Shown in pieces: positions 51,352 to 60,571 of a stretch of DNA of 64,000 nt. The stretch comes from CBDFNN01 sp965250215 (GTDB lineage Bacteria > Bacteroidota > Rhodothermia > Rhodothermales > DATKEJ01). The position numbers were made by a program, and so were the translations under genes. Where the stretch lies: the NCBI GenBank assembly GCA_965250215.1, contig CBDFNN010000004.1, positions 4,216,001-4,280,000 on the forward strand, written 5' to 3'. The notes under the pieces are model-generated. The model was given only the letters and a program-made list of their open reading frames with translations, was not told where the DNA came from and made no database searches. Each line of letters opens with the position of its first letter. The first letter of the stretch is position 1.

Positions 51352-52971
51352 ATGCCGAGACGGATACTATTCCTCATATTCCTCTTTTCTCTCCTTAGCT
51401 CTCAAGCCCAGGGTCAAGACACGTGCGAGAAGGGCAAGGCCAAATCGATTCTAGATAGCAACAATATTAGAGCCATGAATATCGTCGATGCGATGCTCTA
51501 TCGTTGTTGGGTCGGAAATGAGATCGGCCTCGAAATCGAAAATGGAAGTGGAGCCAAAGGAACGGAAACGATAACTCCGCGACTAGTTGGAAAAATCGAT
51601 GATCGACTCAAGGGCTTTGGAAATGGTTTTTGGGAAACTTGGGAGAGCCACTGGGCGCCTGGCCCGTTGAATGCTGATGGCTCGAAACCGAGCGATTGCT
51701 CCTCTCATGACCGGATCTTCCTAGTGACAAGGGCGGACCTCGAAAGTTATGATCGAGATGAAGCCATGCTTACAGACGACATTCGCGACTGGCCCTGGCG
51801 ACTCGGGGCTCCCGTGAGTGATGGGGATGGGCGCGTCGATAATTACAACTTGGAAGGTGGAGACCGACCCCAGATGCATGGCGACCAAATGCAGTGGTGG
51901 AATGTTCATGTCGCAAACGAGACTTTTGCTTTCCAGGAGCTCGCTGCGTTTGAGCTTGGTGTTTTGAGTTATTCTTTTCAGTCGGCGATGCACGCTTTTC
52001 AAAACGCTGTTTTCTACTCTTACCGTTTTCGATATAAAGAAGCTAAGCCCATGAGAGAAGCCTACTTCGGTCTTATCGCTATAGGTGAATTGGCAACTTG
52101 GTATGACAACTACATTGGAGTTGATACGACCATGGATATGAGTTTTGTCTACAAATCGGGTGAAGTCTCTGAATTTTTCGAAGATCGACAACCTGCTTTT
52201 GGATATCTACTATTACGAGGTGCACCAGATTCTGGCGAAAAAGGAGAGCATTTGGGACTCACGGGATTCTGGAATCTGTGGAAGTTCAATGCCTCTCGCG
52301 ATATCGATCAGATGTATCTCAATATTCAGAGCCGATGGTGGCAGTATGACGAAGCCATGACTTATGGTGGTGTAGGTCGCGGATATACCGATGTCAAAAC
52401 GAAGTTCATGTATCCAGGTGAACCAGGAGAATACTGGAGCGAGGAAAATGTTGACACGCTTGGCACCCATCGGAATCCGCCGGGATGGAGAGCGCCGTAC
52501 ATGATTTCCGGTCCTTTCGATTTGAAGCCGGAGGAGGAATTCAATATCGATTTCGCCCTCTTCTATGCGAGAGGAAATGATCGATTCGACTCAGTCCGTC
52601 TGCTGAAGGAAAATGCGAGGCAGATAAGGACTTTCTATGAGCTTGGCGGAAAAGAGAATCCTTTGAAGCCGTCCTACCAACTTGGTGAACGGGAAGAATT
52701 CCTCCCAGATCGCGTTGGCGTTTCGAAACCCTATCCCAACCCAAGTTCAGATCTGGTTCGTTTAGACATCTCGACGCCTTCAGAGGCAAGAAGCCTTGTT
52801 CGTTTGCTCGACTTGCAGGGTCGGCAAATCATGACACCCTTGGACGAAACACTTCTGGCAGGAACCCGGCGTTTGGATATTTCGCTTGGGGACATCCCAC
52901 CGGGAATGTATTTCTTGGAGATTCAGATAGCCGAATCACGAGAGATATTACCTTTGTTCGTCGCGAGATAG
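51352..52971 (+). CDS. Secreted T9SS-sorted protein
   Basis: 539 residues. Signal peptide ILFLIFLFSLLSSQAQGQ. The mature region is aromatic-rich and polar, with DGDGRVDNYNLEGGDRPQMHGDQMQWWNVHVANET in the first third. The last ~85 residues are a T9SS type A domain (VGVSKPYPNPSSDLVRLDIS, IMTPLDETLLAGTRRLDIS, IPPGMYFLEIQ). The N-terminal half does not match a family I know. It converges on the lipoprotein gene 52948-53598, and the two coding regions overlap by 24 bases at their 3' ends. Likely a secreted surface protein or enzyme. Confidence 0.7.
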   Translation: MPRRILFLIFLFSLLSSQAQGQDTCEKGKAKSILDSNNIRAMNIVDAMLYRCWVGNEIGLEIENGSGAKGTETITPRLVGKIDDRLKGFGNGFWETWESHWAPGPLNADGSKPSDCSSHDRIFLVTRADLESYDRDEAMLTDDIRDWPWRLGAPVSDGDGRVDNYNLEGGDRPQMHGDQMQWWNVHVANETFAFQELAAFELGVLSYSFQSAMHAFQNAVFYSYRFRYKEAKPMREAYFGLIAIGELATWYDNYIGVDTTMDMSFVYKSGEVSEFFEDRQPAFGYLLLRGAPDSGEKGEHLGLTGFWNLWKFNASRDIDQMYLNIQSRWWQYDEAMTYGGVGRGYTDVKTKFMYPGEPGEYWSEENVDTLGTHRNPPGWRAPYMISGPFDLKPEEEFNIDFALFYARGNDRFDSVRLLKENARQIRTFYELGGKENPLKPSYQLGEREEFLPDRVGVSKPYPNPSSDLVRLDISTPSEARSLVRLLDLQGRQIMTPLDETLLAGTRRLDISLGDIPPGMYFLEIQIAESREILPLFVAR

Positions 52972-53598
52972 TCCAGTCTTCTGCGGGGACTCGACAATCG
53001 TTGGATCGTGCTGATCTAAGAACTGCATGACGTTCTTGCGTTGCACCTCCCCGAGGCCTATCACCTCCACAGTCCCATCGACAAGTGTGATCTCCATTTT
53101 GACCTCTTCATCTTTCGCAAACAGACTCTTGGGGGATTCGAGGAAGATGTAGCTGGCACCCATCCAAGGATGGGCTCGATTTCCACCATCAAAAATCATG
53201 GTGATACTCTTTTCGGCGTAGCCGTTTTGATAGTCAAGTTCGACACGATCTTCTCCCGACGCGAGCCAAGCACTTTCCGACCCGATCTCAGCATCTCCGA
53301 TATTCCGTCCTCTAATCTCTAAGCTGTAATTCTGAACCTCATCCATGCTCTTGGTGAGACGTATATCAAATTGAAACTCGAGCATTCCCTTTCGAGCGAA
53401 CCATGTTTGGTCATCATGCGCCTCAGCTTCTCCCACGAACATATTTCCTGTCATGACCACCTGGGACCCTGCCAAACTGACTTCTGAAGAGGTCTCGAAT
53501 TCGCCCAGTTGTGTCGATTGGGCGCAGGAAGTGAACAGAAATCCAAGTAATACCAGAAGGACGAATATTTTATTTCGCACGGGCATATTAGAGAGCAA
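52948..53598 (-). CDS. Lipoprotein of unknown function
   Basis: 216 residues with lipobox-like LFTSCAQS after a hydrophobic signal. The rest is beta-rich (FARKGMLEFQFDIRLTKSMDEVQNYSLEIRGRNIGDAE, EVKMEITLVDGTVEVIGLGEVQRKN). It overlaps the PorV-like gene by 11 bases, so it is translated from the same message. It may be an outer-membrane partner of the barrel or of the secreted metzincin-like protein. No family recognised. Confidence 0.6.
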   Translation of the reverse strand: MLSNMPVRNKIFVLLVLLGFLFTSCAQSTQLGEFETSSEVSLAGSQVVMTGNMFVGEAEAHDDQTWFARKGMLEFQFDIRLTKSMDEVQNYSLEIRGRNIGDAEIGSESAWLASGEDRVELDYQNGYAEKSITMIFDGGNRAHPWMGASYIFLESPKSLFAKDEEVKMEITLVDGTVEVIGLGEVQRKNVMQFLDQHDPTIVESPQKTGLSRDEQR

Positions 53599-54487
53599 AT
53601 AGAATGGACATATCTAGGAAATAGCTATGGGTAACGACATCTCGCAATACAGCAAAATTCACAACTGCCAACCTGGGGTCTCCCGTTAGATGGATCATAC
53701 CACCAAAACTAACATTTTTTGAATCGAATCCGGCTCGAAGACCAAAGTAGTCGATCAGAAAATACTCCCCGCCTACCCTGAAAAGGGGATCCTGATTTTT
53801 AACCCAATAGAGATCCGAGCTTAGGACGAGAGGCAACTGATTCGGCCTGAACGAGAAGCCTCCCTGCACAGACAAAGGAATACTCTCGGACAATCCTCCA
53901 TTCCAAGAAACTTTTCCGAGCACGTCGCGCATCGTTACTCCGAAGGTAAGTTGATTGAAGCGATGCTGGAGACCGAAATCAAATCCAAACCCGTTGCCTA
54001 TCAAGGTAACAAGACTACTTCGAAGATATTTGGCGGATACCCCAAAACTGCTGGCCCCAAATCGATAAGCGAAAGTCGAGAGAATGACACTTTCTCTAGT
54101 AGAGAAATCACCTGTGACTTCTCCCATTTCGTCACGGCCATCGATATCTCCTACTCCGTGAGAAATCACGCCCAGCGCCAAGGCATATTTTCTTTCGAAT
54201 CCTTTGGATGCCACAAAAGAAATTTGATTTCTTTTCAATGGTAGACTGGCAACCGAGCTTTCATATTGAACATTTCGAACAAAAGCGATCCCCGCTGGAT
54301 TCCAAAATACCGCCGAGGCATCACTTGCAACGGCCACGTAAGCAGAACCCATAGCTTTCGCGCGGACACCAAATCCAAGGCGTTGGAAGGCTGAGGCCTG
54401 CCCGCTTGTCTGCGAGAATGCATCTGCAGACATCGAGCCAATTACCAGGATGGAGGAAAGGAAATATTTTAAATATCCTTGGTTCAA
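53588..54487 (-). CDS. PorV/PorQ-like outer-membrane protein
   Basis: 299 residues. Signal peptide, then the signature GFGVRAKAMGSAYVAVASDASAVFWNPAGIAFVRNVQYESS, the hallmark of PorV/PorQ/UPF0164-type (FadL-related) barrels. Alternating strands continue to the C-terminal DMSILFAL. In T9SS, PorV and PorQ help deliver and process cargo at the outer membrane. Its gene overlaps the metzincin-like T9SS cargo gene by 4 bases and the lipoprotein gene by 11 bases. A dedicated cargo-processing role is inferred from the coupling. Confidence 0.75.
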   Translation of the reverse strand: MNQGYLKYFLSSILVIGSMSADAFSQTSGQASAFQRLGFGVRAKAMGSAYVAVASDASAVFWNPAGIAFVRNVQYESSVASLPLKRNQISFVASKGFERKYALALGVISHGVGDIDGRDEMGEVTGDFSTRESVILSTFAYRFGASSFGVSAKYLRSSLVTLIGNGFGFDFGLQHRFNQLTFGVTMRDVLGKVSWNGGLSESIPLSVQGGFSFRPNQLPLVLSSDLYWVKNQDPLFRVGGEYFLIDYFGLRAGFDSKNVSFGGMIHLTGDPRLAVVNFAVLRDVVTHSYFLDMSILFAL

Positions 54488-56430
54488 TTTTCTACGACGA
54501 TTGTCCCACTTGCAGATTGATCTCTCGCTTCAAGAATATAGAAGTAGGTCCCATTGGCCAAAACATCACCGTCCTTATTTCTACCATTCCACGACAATGC
54601 TACTTCTCTCCCCCTAGTCAATCCTTCTTCGAACAAAGTCGCTACTTCAATTCCAGACGAATCGTAAATACGAATATTCACCTTCAGATCATCTTCCAAA
54701 ACGAATCGAAATACACCACCGTTATCTTCTTCAGATATAGGATTCGGATAAAAGTAAGTCTTATCTTCCTCATCAGCGGCGGGCGGTGTCGAACCTCTTC
54801 CTTTAATGACTCGTCCCCCACCAGGGAATCTCTTGATAAAGTTTGCTAAGGACCAGTCGAGTTCCTTGGTAGTGTAGGTCGTCCGTTGATCACTCGGAAA
54901 ATTTGGGGAATTCCTAAAATTGTACCGGAGATTTTCCCAGTCATTATGGCCCCGTAAATGCTCGCCAGGGGATTCAACAAATCGCATATTGAGCATTTGG
55001 CTTCTTTGTGGCCGGCTGGCGACTTCAACCGTGTAATCCAGGTCTCGCCGTAGATCAGATGAGTACGCTTGAGAGTCGATATTTCCAGAGCCATTCCAGT
55101 CCAGTGCCACCCTTGCAAAAAGAGGCACAAAAACGATTTCGTTGTTGCGCACAAAGGGAATCCGATAACCAGCGTACAGAGACCCAAATTGCGGAATCCC
55201 TGCGCCTTCCGGTTCACTAATCTCTGACTCATCAAACACATTGAATTCTGATCGCGAGTAACTTAGATAGATATCCAAATCAAACAAATTGGAAGGCCAG
55301 CTGAGCCAGGTGTTCATAACACTTGCATAGTTGGGTTTGAAATCTATCGCATCAGCACCTCCGTGATCCAAGCCAAGATTGTGTCCAAGCATGTGCATAA
55401 ATGTAGAGGCAATCTCTTCATGGTATTCCCCATCACCCTCTGCAATTGTGATAGAAAAGTCGTTGCCAAAAATTTCTGCCTGTCCGACTTTCGGGGATAG
55501 TGAACTGTTATGTCGCCCGACAAGACAGTAGTGATAGATGAGAGCTCTTGCCTCCTTGATTCCCTCCCAATTGGGATCTGCTCGTTCCTCTGGCTCTCCA
55601 AAATAGGTGCTTTTATATTCGTCGAAACTATTGGAGGGATTGATGCCGAAACCGGCACAGACCTCGCTGGGAATTCCGCCCGCCTCCTCGCACCGATAGT
55701 CCTTAATCGGAAGGTCCAATTCACTTCTATCGATATGCAGATTGATGCCGCGCAGGCTGGTGGCGTCGTCCGTCACGGGTGAATTGATAAAGGAATCGAC
55801 GAGGAGATCGACGGAGTGTCCGGGAAGGTTGAAACCCGCCATGCCATCAACTTCGACGTAGATATCGGGTCGGTCAATTCGGGCTCCTGTAACTGGGTCG
55901 CATCCAGTTTCGGAACAATAGGGTCTGAGATCAAGAATGCCATCGCTATTCGAATCGATGCCGCCGTCTTCGAGCTCCCAGCTATCGAGGAGGCCGTCGC
56001 CGTCTTGGTCGTTGTAGTTGATGCTTCCGGTGAGGGTAAGTAGAAGATCTCCATTATTCGATCTGAGCTGTGCCGAATGCGCTGTCTTCTCCAGCGAGTG
56101 ATCTCCAAACTCATCGCCTCGAGGAGAAAATACGATCCGAAGTTGAGAGGAATGGGCTTTGCCTGCTTCGGCTTTAAGGAGGTGGAAATCTGGTGAGGTC
56201 TTCTTGCTTTGCGGTGCGACCGGTTCCAGGGAAAGGAGATCTCCGCTGTAGCCAGTGAGCTCGCTCATCGAAACCAGGATTTCTTTGTAGCCGAGATGGG
56301 ACACCGAGCCAAAGTCTATGGTCTTTGCCGATTGAGCGTGCAAAGGGAAGCTGAGGCCGAAAAGACAAATTAGTAAAATCCACCCAAGCCTTGCGCCTGG
56401 GTGTTTGCTGGTCGAAAATACGTTCCGCAC
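54484..56430 (-). CDS. Metzincin-like T9SS-sorted protein lacking the catalytic Glu
   Basis: 648 residues. Signal (LGWILLICLFGLSFPLHAQ), a ~100-residue N-terminal domain, a calcium-type NYNDQDGDGLLDSWELEDGGIDSN repeat, and then a zinc-protease-like domain with TFMHMLGHNLGLDHGG (His346, His350, His356). The zinc ligands of a metzincin HExxHxxGxxH motif are kept, but the general base Glu is Met347 (ATG codon 55390-55392). The last ~100 residues are a T9SS type A domain (TYFYPNPISEEDNGGVFRF to IVVEN). Likely a secreted zinc-binding pseudoprotease, unless the Met is an assembly error. Confidence 0.75.
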   Translation of the reverse strand: MRNVFSTSKHPGARLGWILLICLFGLSFPLHAQSAKTIDFGSVSHLGYKEILVSMSELTGYSGDLLSLEPVAPQSKKTSPDFHLLKAEAGKAHSSQLRIVFSPRGDEFGDHSLEKTAHSAQLRSNNGDLLLTLTGSINYNDQDGDGLLDSWELEDGGIDSNSDGILDLRPYCSETGCDPVTGARIDRPDIYVEVDGMAGFNLPGHSVDLLVDSFINSPVTDDATSLRGINLHIDRSELDLPIKDYRCEEAGGIPSEVCAGFGINPSNSFDEYKSTYFGEPEERADPNWEGIKEARALIYHYCLVGRHNSSLSPKVGQAEIFGNDFSITIAEGDGEYHEEIASTFMHMLGHNLGLDHGGADAIDFKPNYASVMNTWLSWPSNLFDLDIYLSYSRSEFNVFDESEISEPEGAGIPQFGSLYAGYRIPFVRNNEIVFVPLFARVALDWNGSGNIDSQAYSSDLRRDLDYTVEVASRPQRSQMLNMRFVESPGEHLRGHNDWENLRYNFRNSPNFPSDQRTTYTTKELDWSLANFIKRFPGGGRVIKGRGSTPPAADEEDKTYFYPNPISEEDNGGVFRFVLEDDLKVNIRIYDSSGIEVATLFEEGLTRGREVALSWNGRNKDGDVLANGTYFYILEARDQSASGTIVVEN

Positions 56431-56778
56431 GGGTTCCTTCTGTTGTTCCTAATAGGGTTAGGGACGTTAGCGAAGGGAGCTGACAATTGCAATGGGCACG
56501 CCTCCGACCCCAGGAGCTTCAATTTAGAATCGATGATGGCCATGCATCTGAGGAATACGACGAAGACGACCATGAGCTTATTATGCCAATCACTTTGAAT
56601 CGTCGGCCGAAGTGACGATTAATAGTCCTTGATGCGTCAGTCTTGGTGGGCTAGTCATTTGACAGGCTCAGGCGACTGAGAAATAGTCAGTACCATGGCC
56701 ATGTGATGGCGTGGTGAAGCAATCGGACTCGAGTCGAAGAATAATTCCCTCAGGATCTGCTGCTTCTCCCAATCAAGT
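56431..56778. other. Intergenic region, no gene seen
   Basis: About 350 bases between the metzincin-like gene start and the end of the phosphatase gene; no protein-like frame, repeat or RNA is evident. Confidence 0.5.
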
Positions 56779-57327
56779 TCAACTGGTAGTGTCGCCTGCG
56801 AGTAATTCCTGCCTCACCTCGGTAAAATTGTATCGAGTGGCCTGCTTATCAAAGTCGAATACCCAGACGAGGTCATAACTCGTCCGCTGCCAAGAGCGGG
56901 GCGCCTTCTTTGATTTAGCCATGATGATTTTTGCCATCTCCGGAATGTACTCGTGTTGCCATGATATCAAGATTACGCCTTTCCGATCCATCGCGTCTGC
57001 CAACATGGCTTTGTAGTCCGTTCGTAAATATTTCGATCTGATCTTGACATCGATTTTTTCGCTAAGCGGTGTGATGGTTTGCTGGGGTCTGAGACTCCGG
57101 CAATTCCGGCCGACGCCCGTTGCATACAGCCGACTCGGACGAGAGATATGTGGATGCATTTCGATTCCTTCTCCAGGCGCAAAAAAGGCCGCAAGTGCCC
57201 CTGCACGTTGCCAGCCACGAACGGAGAGCGATTTAACATTTTTCATGCCACGATAGTCGATCCCGTATGGCTTACCTGTGGTTTCCGGCTTCTCTGCATG
57301 CCGGATGATCATTATTCTTTTGGCCAA
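56779..57327 (-). CDS. Histidine phosphatase superfamily protein
   Basis: 182 residues beginning KRIMIIRHAEKPETTG, the RHG/RHAEK phosphohistidine site, with further conserved segments SVRGWQRAGALAAFF and ISWQHEYIPEMAKIIM (second His). The family hydrolyses phosphate esters such as sugar or nucleotide phosphates; bacterial SixA-like members act on phosphohistidine. No signal peptide. Single gene; the DUF11/T9SS paralogue 3 follows on the same strand. Confidence 0.8.
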   Translation of the reverse strand: MAKRIMIIRHAEKPETTGKPYGIDYRGMKNVKSLSVRGWQRAGALAAFFAPGEGIEMHPHISRPSRLYATGVGRNCRSLRPQQTITPLSEKIDVKIRSKYLRTDYKAMLADAMDRKGVILISWQHEYIPEMAKIIMAKSKKAPRSWQRTSYDLVWVFDFDKQATRYNFTEVRQELLAGDTTS

Positions 57328-57376
57328 GTTGCTCTTGTTGTCAGGGTTGTTTTTCCTTTTTGAGTTTCGCGGTCTG

Positions 57377-57411
57377 CTCTGGCCTCTAGCCTCTAGTCTC
57401 TAGTCTCTAGT
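57377..57411. repeat. 7-bp tandem repeat (CTCTAGT) x5
   Basis: Units CTCTGGC, CTCTAGC, CTCTAGT, CTCTAGT, CTCTAGT. It ends eight bases before the stop codon of paralogue 3 (minus strand). Confidence 0.9.
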
Positions 57412-57418
57412 CCAGTCC

Positions 57419-59227
57419 CTACCTCACAATCGAAACGGACTTTGTACTTCGAATACCATTTGCTTCGATTTGAATCACGTAGGTCCCACTCGCAACTTCT
57501 GCTCCATTCTCGTCCTTCCCTTCCCATTGAATCGCGTACCGACCAGCTTCTTTCTGACCGTCACTTAGAATCTTCACCGTACGCCCACTTAGATCAACAA
57601 TCTTTGCAAGAACATAAGTAGGTGATTCGAGCTCCAAGGGAATGGTCGTGCTTGAGCTGAAAGGATTTGGGTAGTTCTCATATATCTTGACAGAGGCATC
57701 CGGGACTTCACTGGTCTCGTTTGCGACCAACTGTACCGCCTCAAGTGGATTTCCATATACATCGAATCCCACCAGACCCAGTGCGAATCCGGATTTTGGA
57801 GCTCCGCCCTCGACGCTAAAAAAACTTTCTCGATTCTCCACCTCATAATGTCGCATGCTACCGTCCTGCGTGTCTGTCACCTGAATGGTGTATTCCACAT
57901 TAGTGACTCCACCAGCAAAAACCCAAAAGTTCTGGGGTGGGAGGTTTCCAGATTCAAAACCACCGTCCAATATCTTGACCAAGATATCGACATTAGTGTT
58001 GTTGAAGAAGTAAAACGAGTCGTTATCCAGATCGCGAGGAATCAACTGAGCTGTGCCCTGTCCATCTGGATCACTAAAGACGTTATAATAGGCTCCGGCG
58101 GGTTCCTCCATATCGATTGTCGCCTGAATCTGATCTGTGCCAGAGGCTCTCCAATCCATCTGTACTTGAAAGCGATCTTGGTTTAGACAATTCGTCAAAT
58201 CTGTCGACTGGCATTTAGCCTCAGTCGACGACGCAGCGTCGAGCATTTCAAGCTCTCCGTTAAAATATTTTATATCGATCGGCGTGCTAGAGACATTGAC
58301 GTTCTGTATAACAATGGATCGATTGTCAATTGTTAAGCTGTTGTTTATTTCGTTGTTTCCCGGATCGCTATCTCCTGGCGACTCCAGCGTGGTGGTAAAC
58401 CCGTAGGGAAATGTCCCCTCTAGTTTGGTCGGTGTCGACACGCAGAATAGAGGAATGGTGGTATTTGGTTCGATGGAAGGTATGGAGCAGGTGACGCCAT
58501 CAAGACCGTTGGTGCAATCTTGAACAGTTGCTCCCTCAAAGCAAGGAAGCAACACATCGAGTCCGCCGACTTGGTAACGGCCGTCCAGAATATCATAAAA
58601 TTCGGGAAACTCGTGGGTCAATCTAACATTTTCTGCTGTTGCTTCGCCGTCATTTCGAACGGACACATCGTATCCGTAGATTCCCCCTTTAGGTACTTGT
58701 AGTGGAGCCAAAGCATTGAAGAATCTGGGATATTCAACAATCGGAACGATATCCGCGAGGGAATCAAACACGGTGACATCAACGGAGCTGTTGTCATTGC
58801 TGTCTTGCGGGTCAGCAATAGATCCACTTACTGTTGCCGTGTTGCTGATAATGCCAATAAAGTTGGCTACGACCACAATGGTCACTAAGGCCGTAACGCC
58901 ATTATTAAAAGCTCCAAGCGCACAGGTCACGTTATTTCCTACAATCGAGCAATCCCCAGCCGTCATGCCATTGTCTGGATGATCCTTTGTCCAAGTAGCC
59001 GACGTAATTGTCATCGAGGCTGGTATCATGTCTGTTACCGTTGCATCGCTATCTCCCGCCGTACCCTGTGAACCGATGCCCACAGCAAGCGAATAGGTCA
59101 AGCTTTGGCCGCTTACGATTTCAGTCTTGTCGGCCGTTTTTACGATGGCAAGATCCGTTGCAAAGGAGAGAGATGGGACGATTAGGAAGATGGCCAATAG
59201 CTTCACTAGGCGAGTCAGCTTTTTCAT
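57419..59227 (-). CDS. Secreted DUF11-repeat protein with T9SS type A sorting domain (paralogue 3)
   Basis: 602 residues from the ATG at 59227 (the open frame extends to 59281). Layout as in the tandem pair at 6.7-10.5 kb: signal peptide ending at SFATDLA, two DUF11-type domains, the CLNQDRFQVQMDW/FYFFNNTNVDILVKILDGG/FWVFAGGVTNVEYTIQVTD region, and a T9SS type A domain (IYENYPNPFSSSTTIPLEL to VSIVR). It is closest to paralogue 2. Its upstream spacer does not share the conserved spacer elements of the pair, so its duplication was separate. Confidence 0.8.
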   Translation of the reverse strand: MKKLTRLVKLLAIFLIVPSLSFATDLAIVKTADKTEIVSGQSLTYSLAVGIGSQGTAGDSDATVTDMIPASMTITSATWTKDHPDNGMTAGDCSIVGNNVTCALGAFNNGVTALVTIVVVANFIGIISNTATVSGSIADPQDSNDNSSVDVTVFDSLADIVPIVEYPRFFNALAPLQVPKGGIYGYDVSVRNDGEATAENVRLTHEFPEFYDILDGRYQVGGLDVLLPCFEGATVQDCTNGLDGVTCSIPSIEPNTTIPLFCVSTPTKLEGTFPYGFTTTLESPGDSDPGNNEINNSLTIDNRSIVIQNVNVSSTPIDIKYFNGELEMLDAASSTEAKCQSTDLTNCLNQDRFQVQMDWRASGTDQIQATIDMEEPAGAYYNVFSDPDGQGTAQLIPRDLDNDSFYFFNNTNVDILVKILDGGFESGNLPPQNFWVFAGGVTNVEYTIQVTDTQDGSMRHYEVENRESFFSVEGGAPKSGFALGLVGFDVYGNPLEAVQLVANETSEVPDASVKIYENYPNPFSSSTTIPLELESPTYVLAKIVDLSGRTVKILSDGQKEAGRYAIQWEGKDENGAEVASGTYVIQIEANGIRSTKSVSIVR

Positions 59228-59545
59228 AAGACGAGTTGTTTTGTGATTCTGTCTTCGGGCGAGGATCACAAAATAATACACAGATTCTAAGACTTACAAA
59301 TATCTGATCGTCGGCAGTATGGTTCCTTTGGACAAATCCTCCAAGCTTTCTCCTATATGGGCCATCGCCTTGTGATCGCGATGACTTGCGTCCAAGGTTT
59401 GGCTAGACGGAGTAATATCTCCTCTTTTTCCTTGGAGAAGGCGCTGAGCAGACCTATAGAGATGAGCAAAATTAAGGAGACGACTCTCTTCTTACTCGAT
59501 CGATAGCTTGGATAATTTCCACTATGACAGCGTCAAAGAATGGAA

Positions 59546-60301
59546 TCAGGTAAAATAAAGTCCGCCGTTAGCTTCTAGCGACTCGCCGGTGATAAATGAG
59601 GCAGCGTCGGAGGCTAGGTAGGCAACTGCATCGCCAATTTCATTTGCGCCTCCTTCGCGCCGAAGTGCCGTTGATGCGGCCGTCGAAACCCGACCTTCCG
59701 GGGTGCTGAAGGTGTCATGGAAGGTGCCAGAAATAAGTCCGGGCGACACGCAATTAACTCGAATATTCTTGGGACCGAGCTCTTTCGCCAAGGCTCTGGT
59801 AAAGGTCAACACCGCTCCTTTGGAAGTAGCATAGGCGATCGAACCTCCTCCTCCTCCGTTTCTACCAGCCAGTGAGGCAAGATTTACAATTGCGGAGCCA
59901 GCCGGCATATGTGGGACGACGGCTTGAGTCACAAAGAAAATACTTTTAAGATTTACACCCATGACCTGTTCATAGAATTCTTCATCGATCTCTGCCAAAG
60001 TCTTTCGTGCAATCAATCCCCCCGCATTGTTTACCAAAATGTGGATCGCATCGCCAAAGGCATTTTGCGTTTCTCTGACCAGGCTCGCGATGCTGTCCGA
60101 ATCGGTTACATCCGCCTGAATTGCGATGGCCCGCCCACCTCCTGAATTTATTTCCTCGACGGTCTCCTTGGCGCTGTCCTTGCTTGCAAAGTAGTTGACT
60201 ACGACTGAGGCGCCGTTCTGTGCTAATTTTAAGCAGACGGCTTTGCCGATGTCTCTTCCTCCACCTGTCACGATGGCTACTTTGTTATTAAAGTTTATCA
60301 T
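59546..60301 (-). CDS. Short-chain dehydrogenase/reductase (3-oxoacyl-ACP reductase-like)
   Basis: 251 residues of the classical SDR family. The coenzyme motif is TGGGRDIGKAVCL (Rossmann), followed by NNAGG, the catalytic Ser in VNLASLAG, and Tyr/Lys in YATSK. The C-terminal PEGRVSTAASTALRREGGANEIGDAVAYLASDAASFITGESLEANGGLYFT is typical of FabG-like enzymes. The coenzyme may be NADH, since no arginine is present after the Gly-rich motif. Single gene; the substrate is unknown. Confidence 0.85.
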   Translation of the reverse strand: MINFNNKVAIVTGGGRDIGKAVCLKLAQNGASVVVNYFASKDSAKETVEEINSGGGRAIAIQADVTDSDSIASLVRETQNAFGDAIHILVNNAGGLIARKTLAEIDEEFYEQVMGVNLKSIFFVTQAVVPHMPAGSAIVNLASLAGRNGGGGGSIAYATSKGAVLTFTRALAKELGPKNIRVNCVSPGLISGTFHDTFSTPEGRVSTAASTALRREGGANEIGDAVAYLASDAASFITGESLEANGGLYFT

Positions 60302-60571
60302 TTTCGCAAGCTTGTAGTTTATAGTCTTGTATAATCATGGCAATTCTGAATCGCCAGACCTCCATCAGATTACACCAAATCTATTTGAAAACATAGAATT
60401 TAATTGTCGCGTTAATGAGGTTCTGAACACGCCAATGATAGTCAATACCTCATGACCACGATGAAGGCAATGCCATTTCAGGTGGTTTTGCATATGCAGG
60501 CAAGACCATTCGCTTTGAAGGGCAAACATATCTTTGGTGATATTTCTTAAGAGTTTCTTTCCTGACAAGGA
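60302..60571. other. Spacer downstream of pxpC
   Basis: 270 bases. Similarity to the ruined pxpC locus continues a few bases past the pxpC stop (AAGGATTATTGCTT at 60569-60582 and near 45974-45987) and then ends. No gene seen. Confidence 0.45.

Noticed and set aside
60365..60568. Minus-strand frame of 67 codons downstream of pxpC
   Set aside because: Short, no RBS or homology seen; likely chance.
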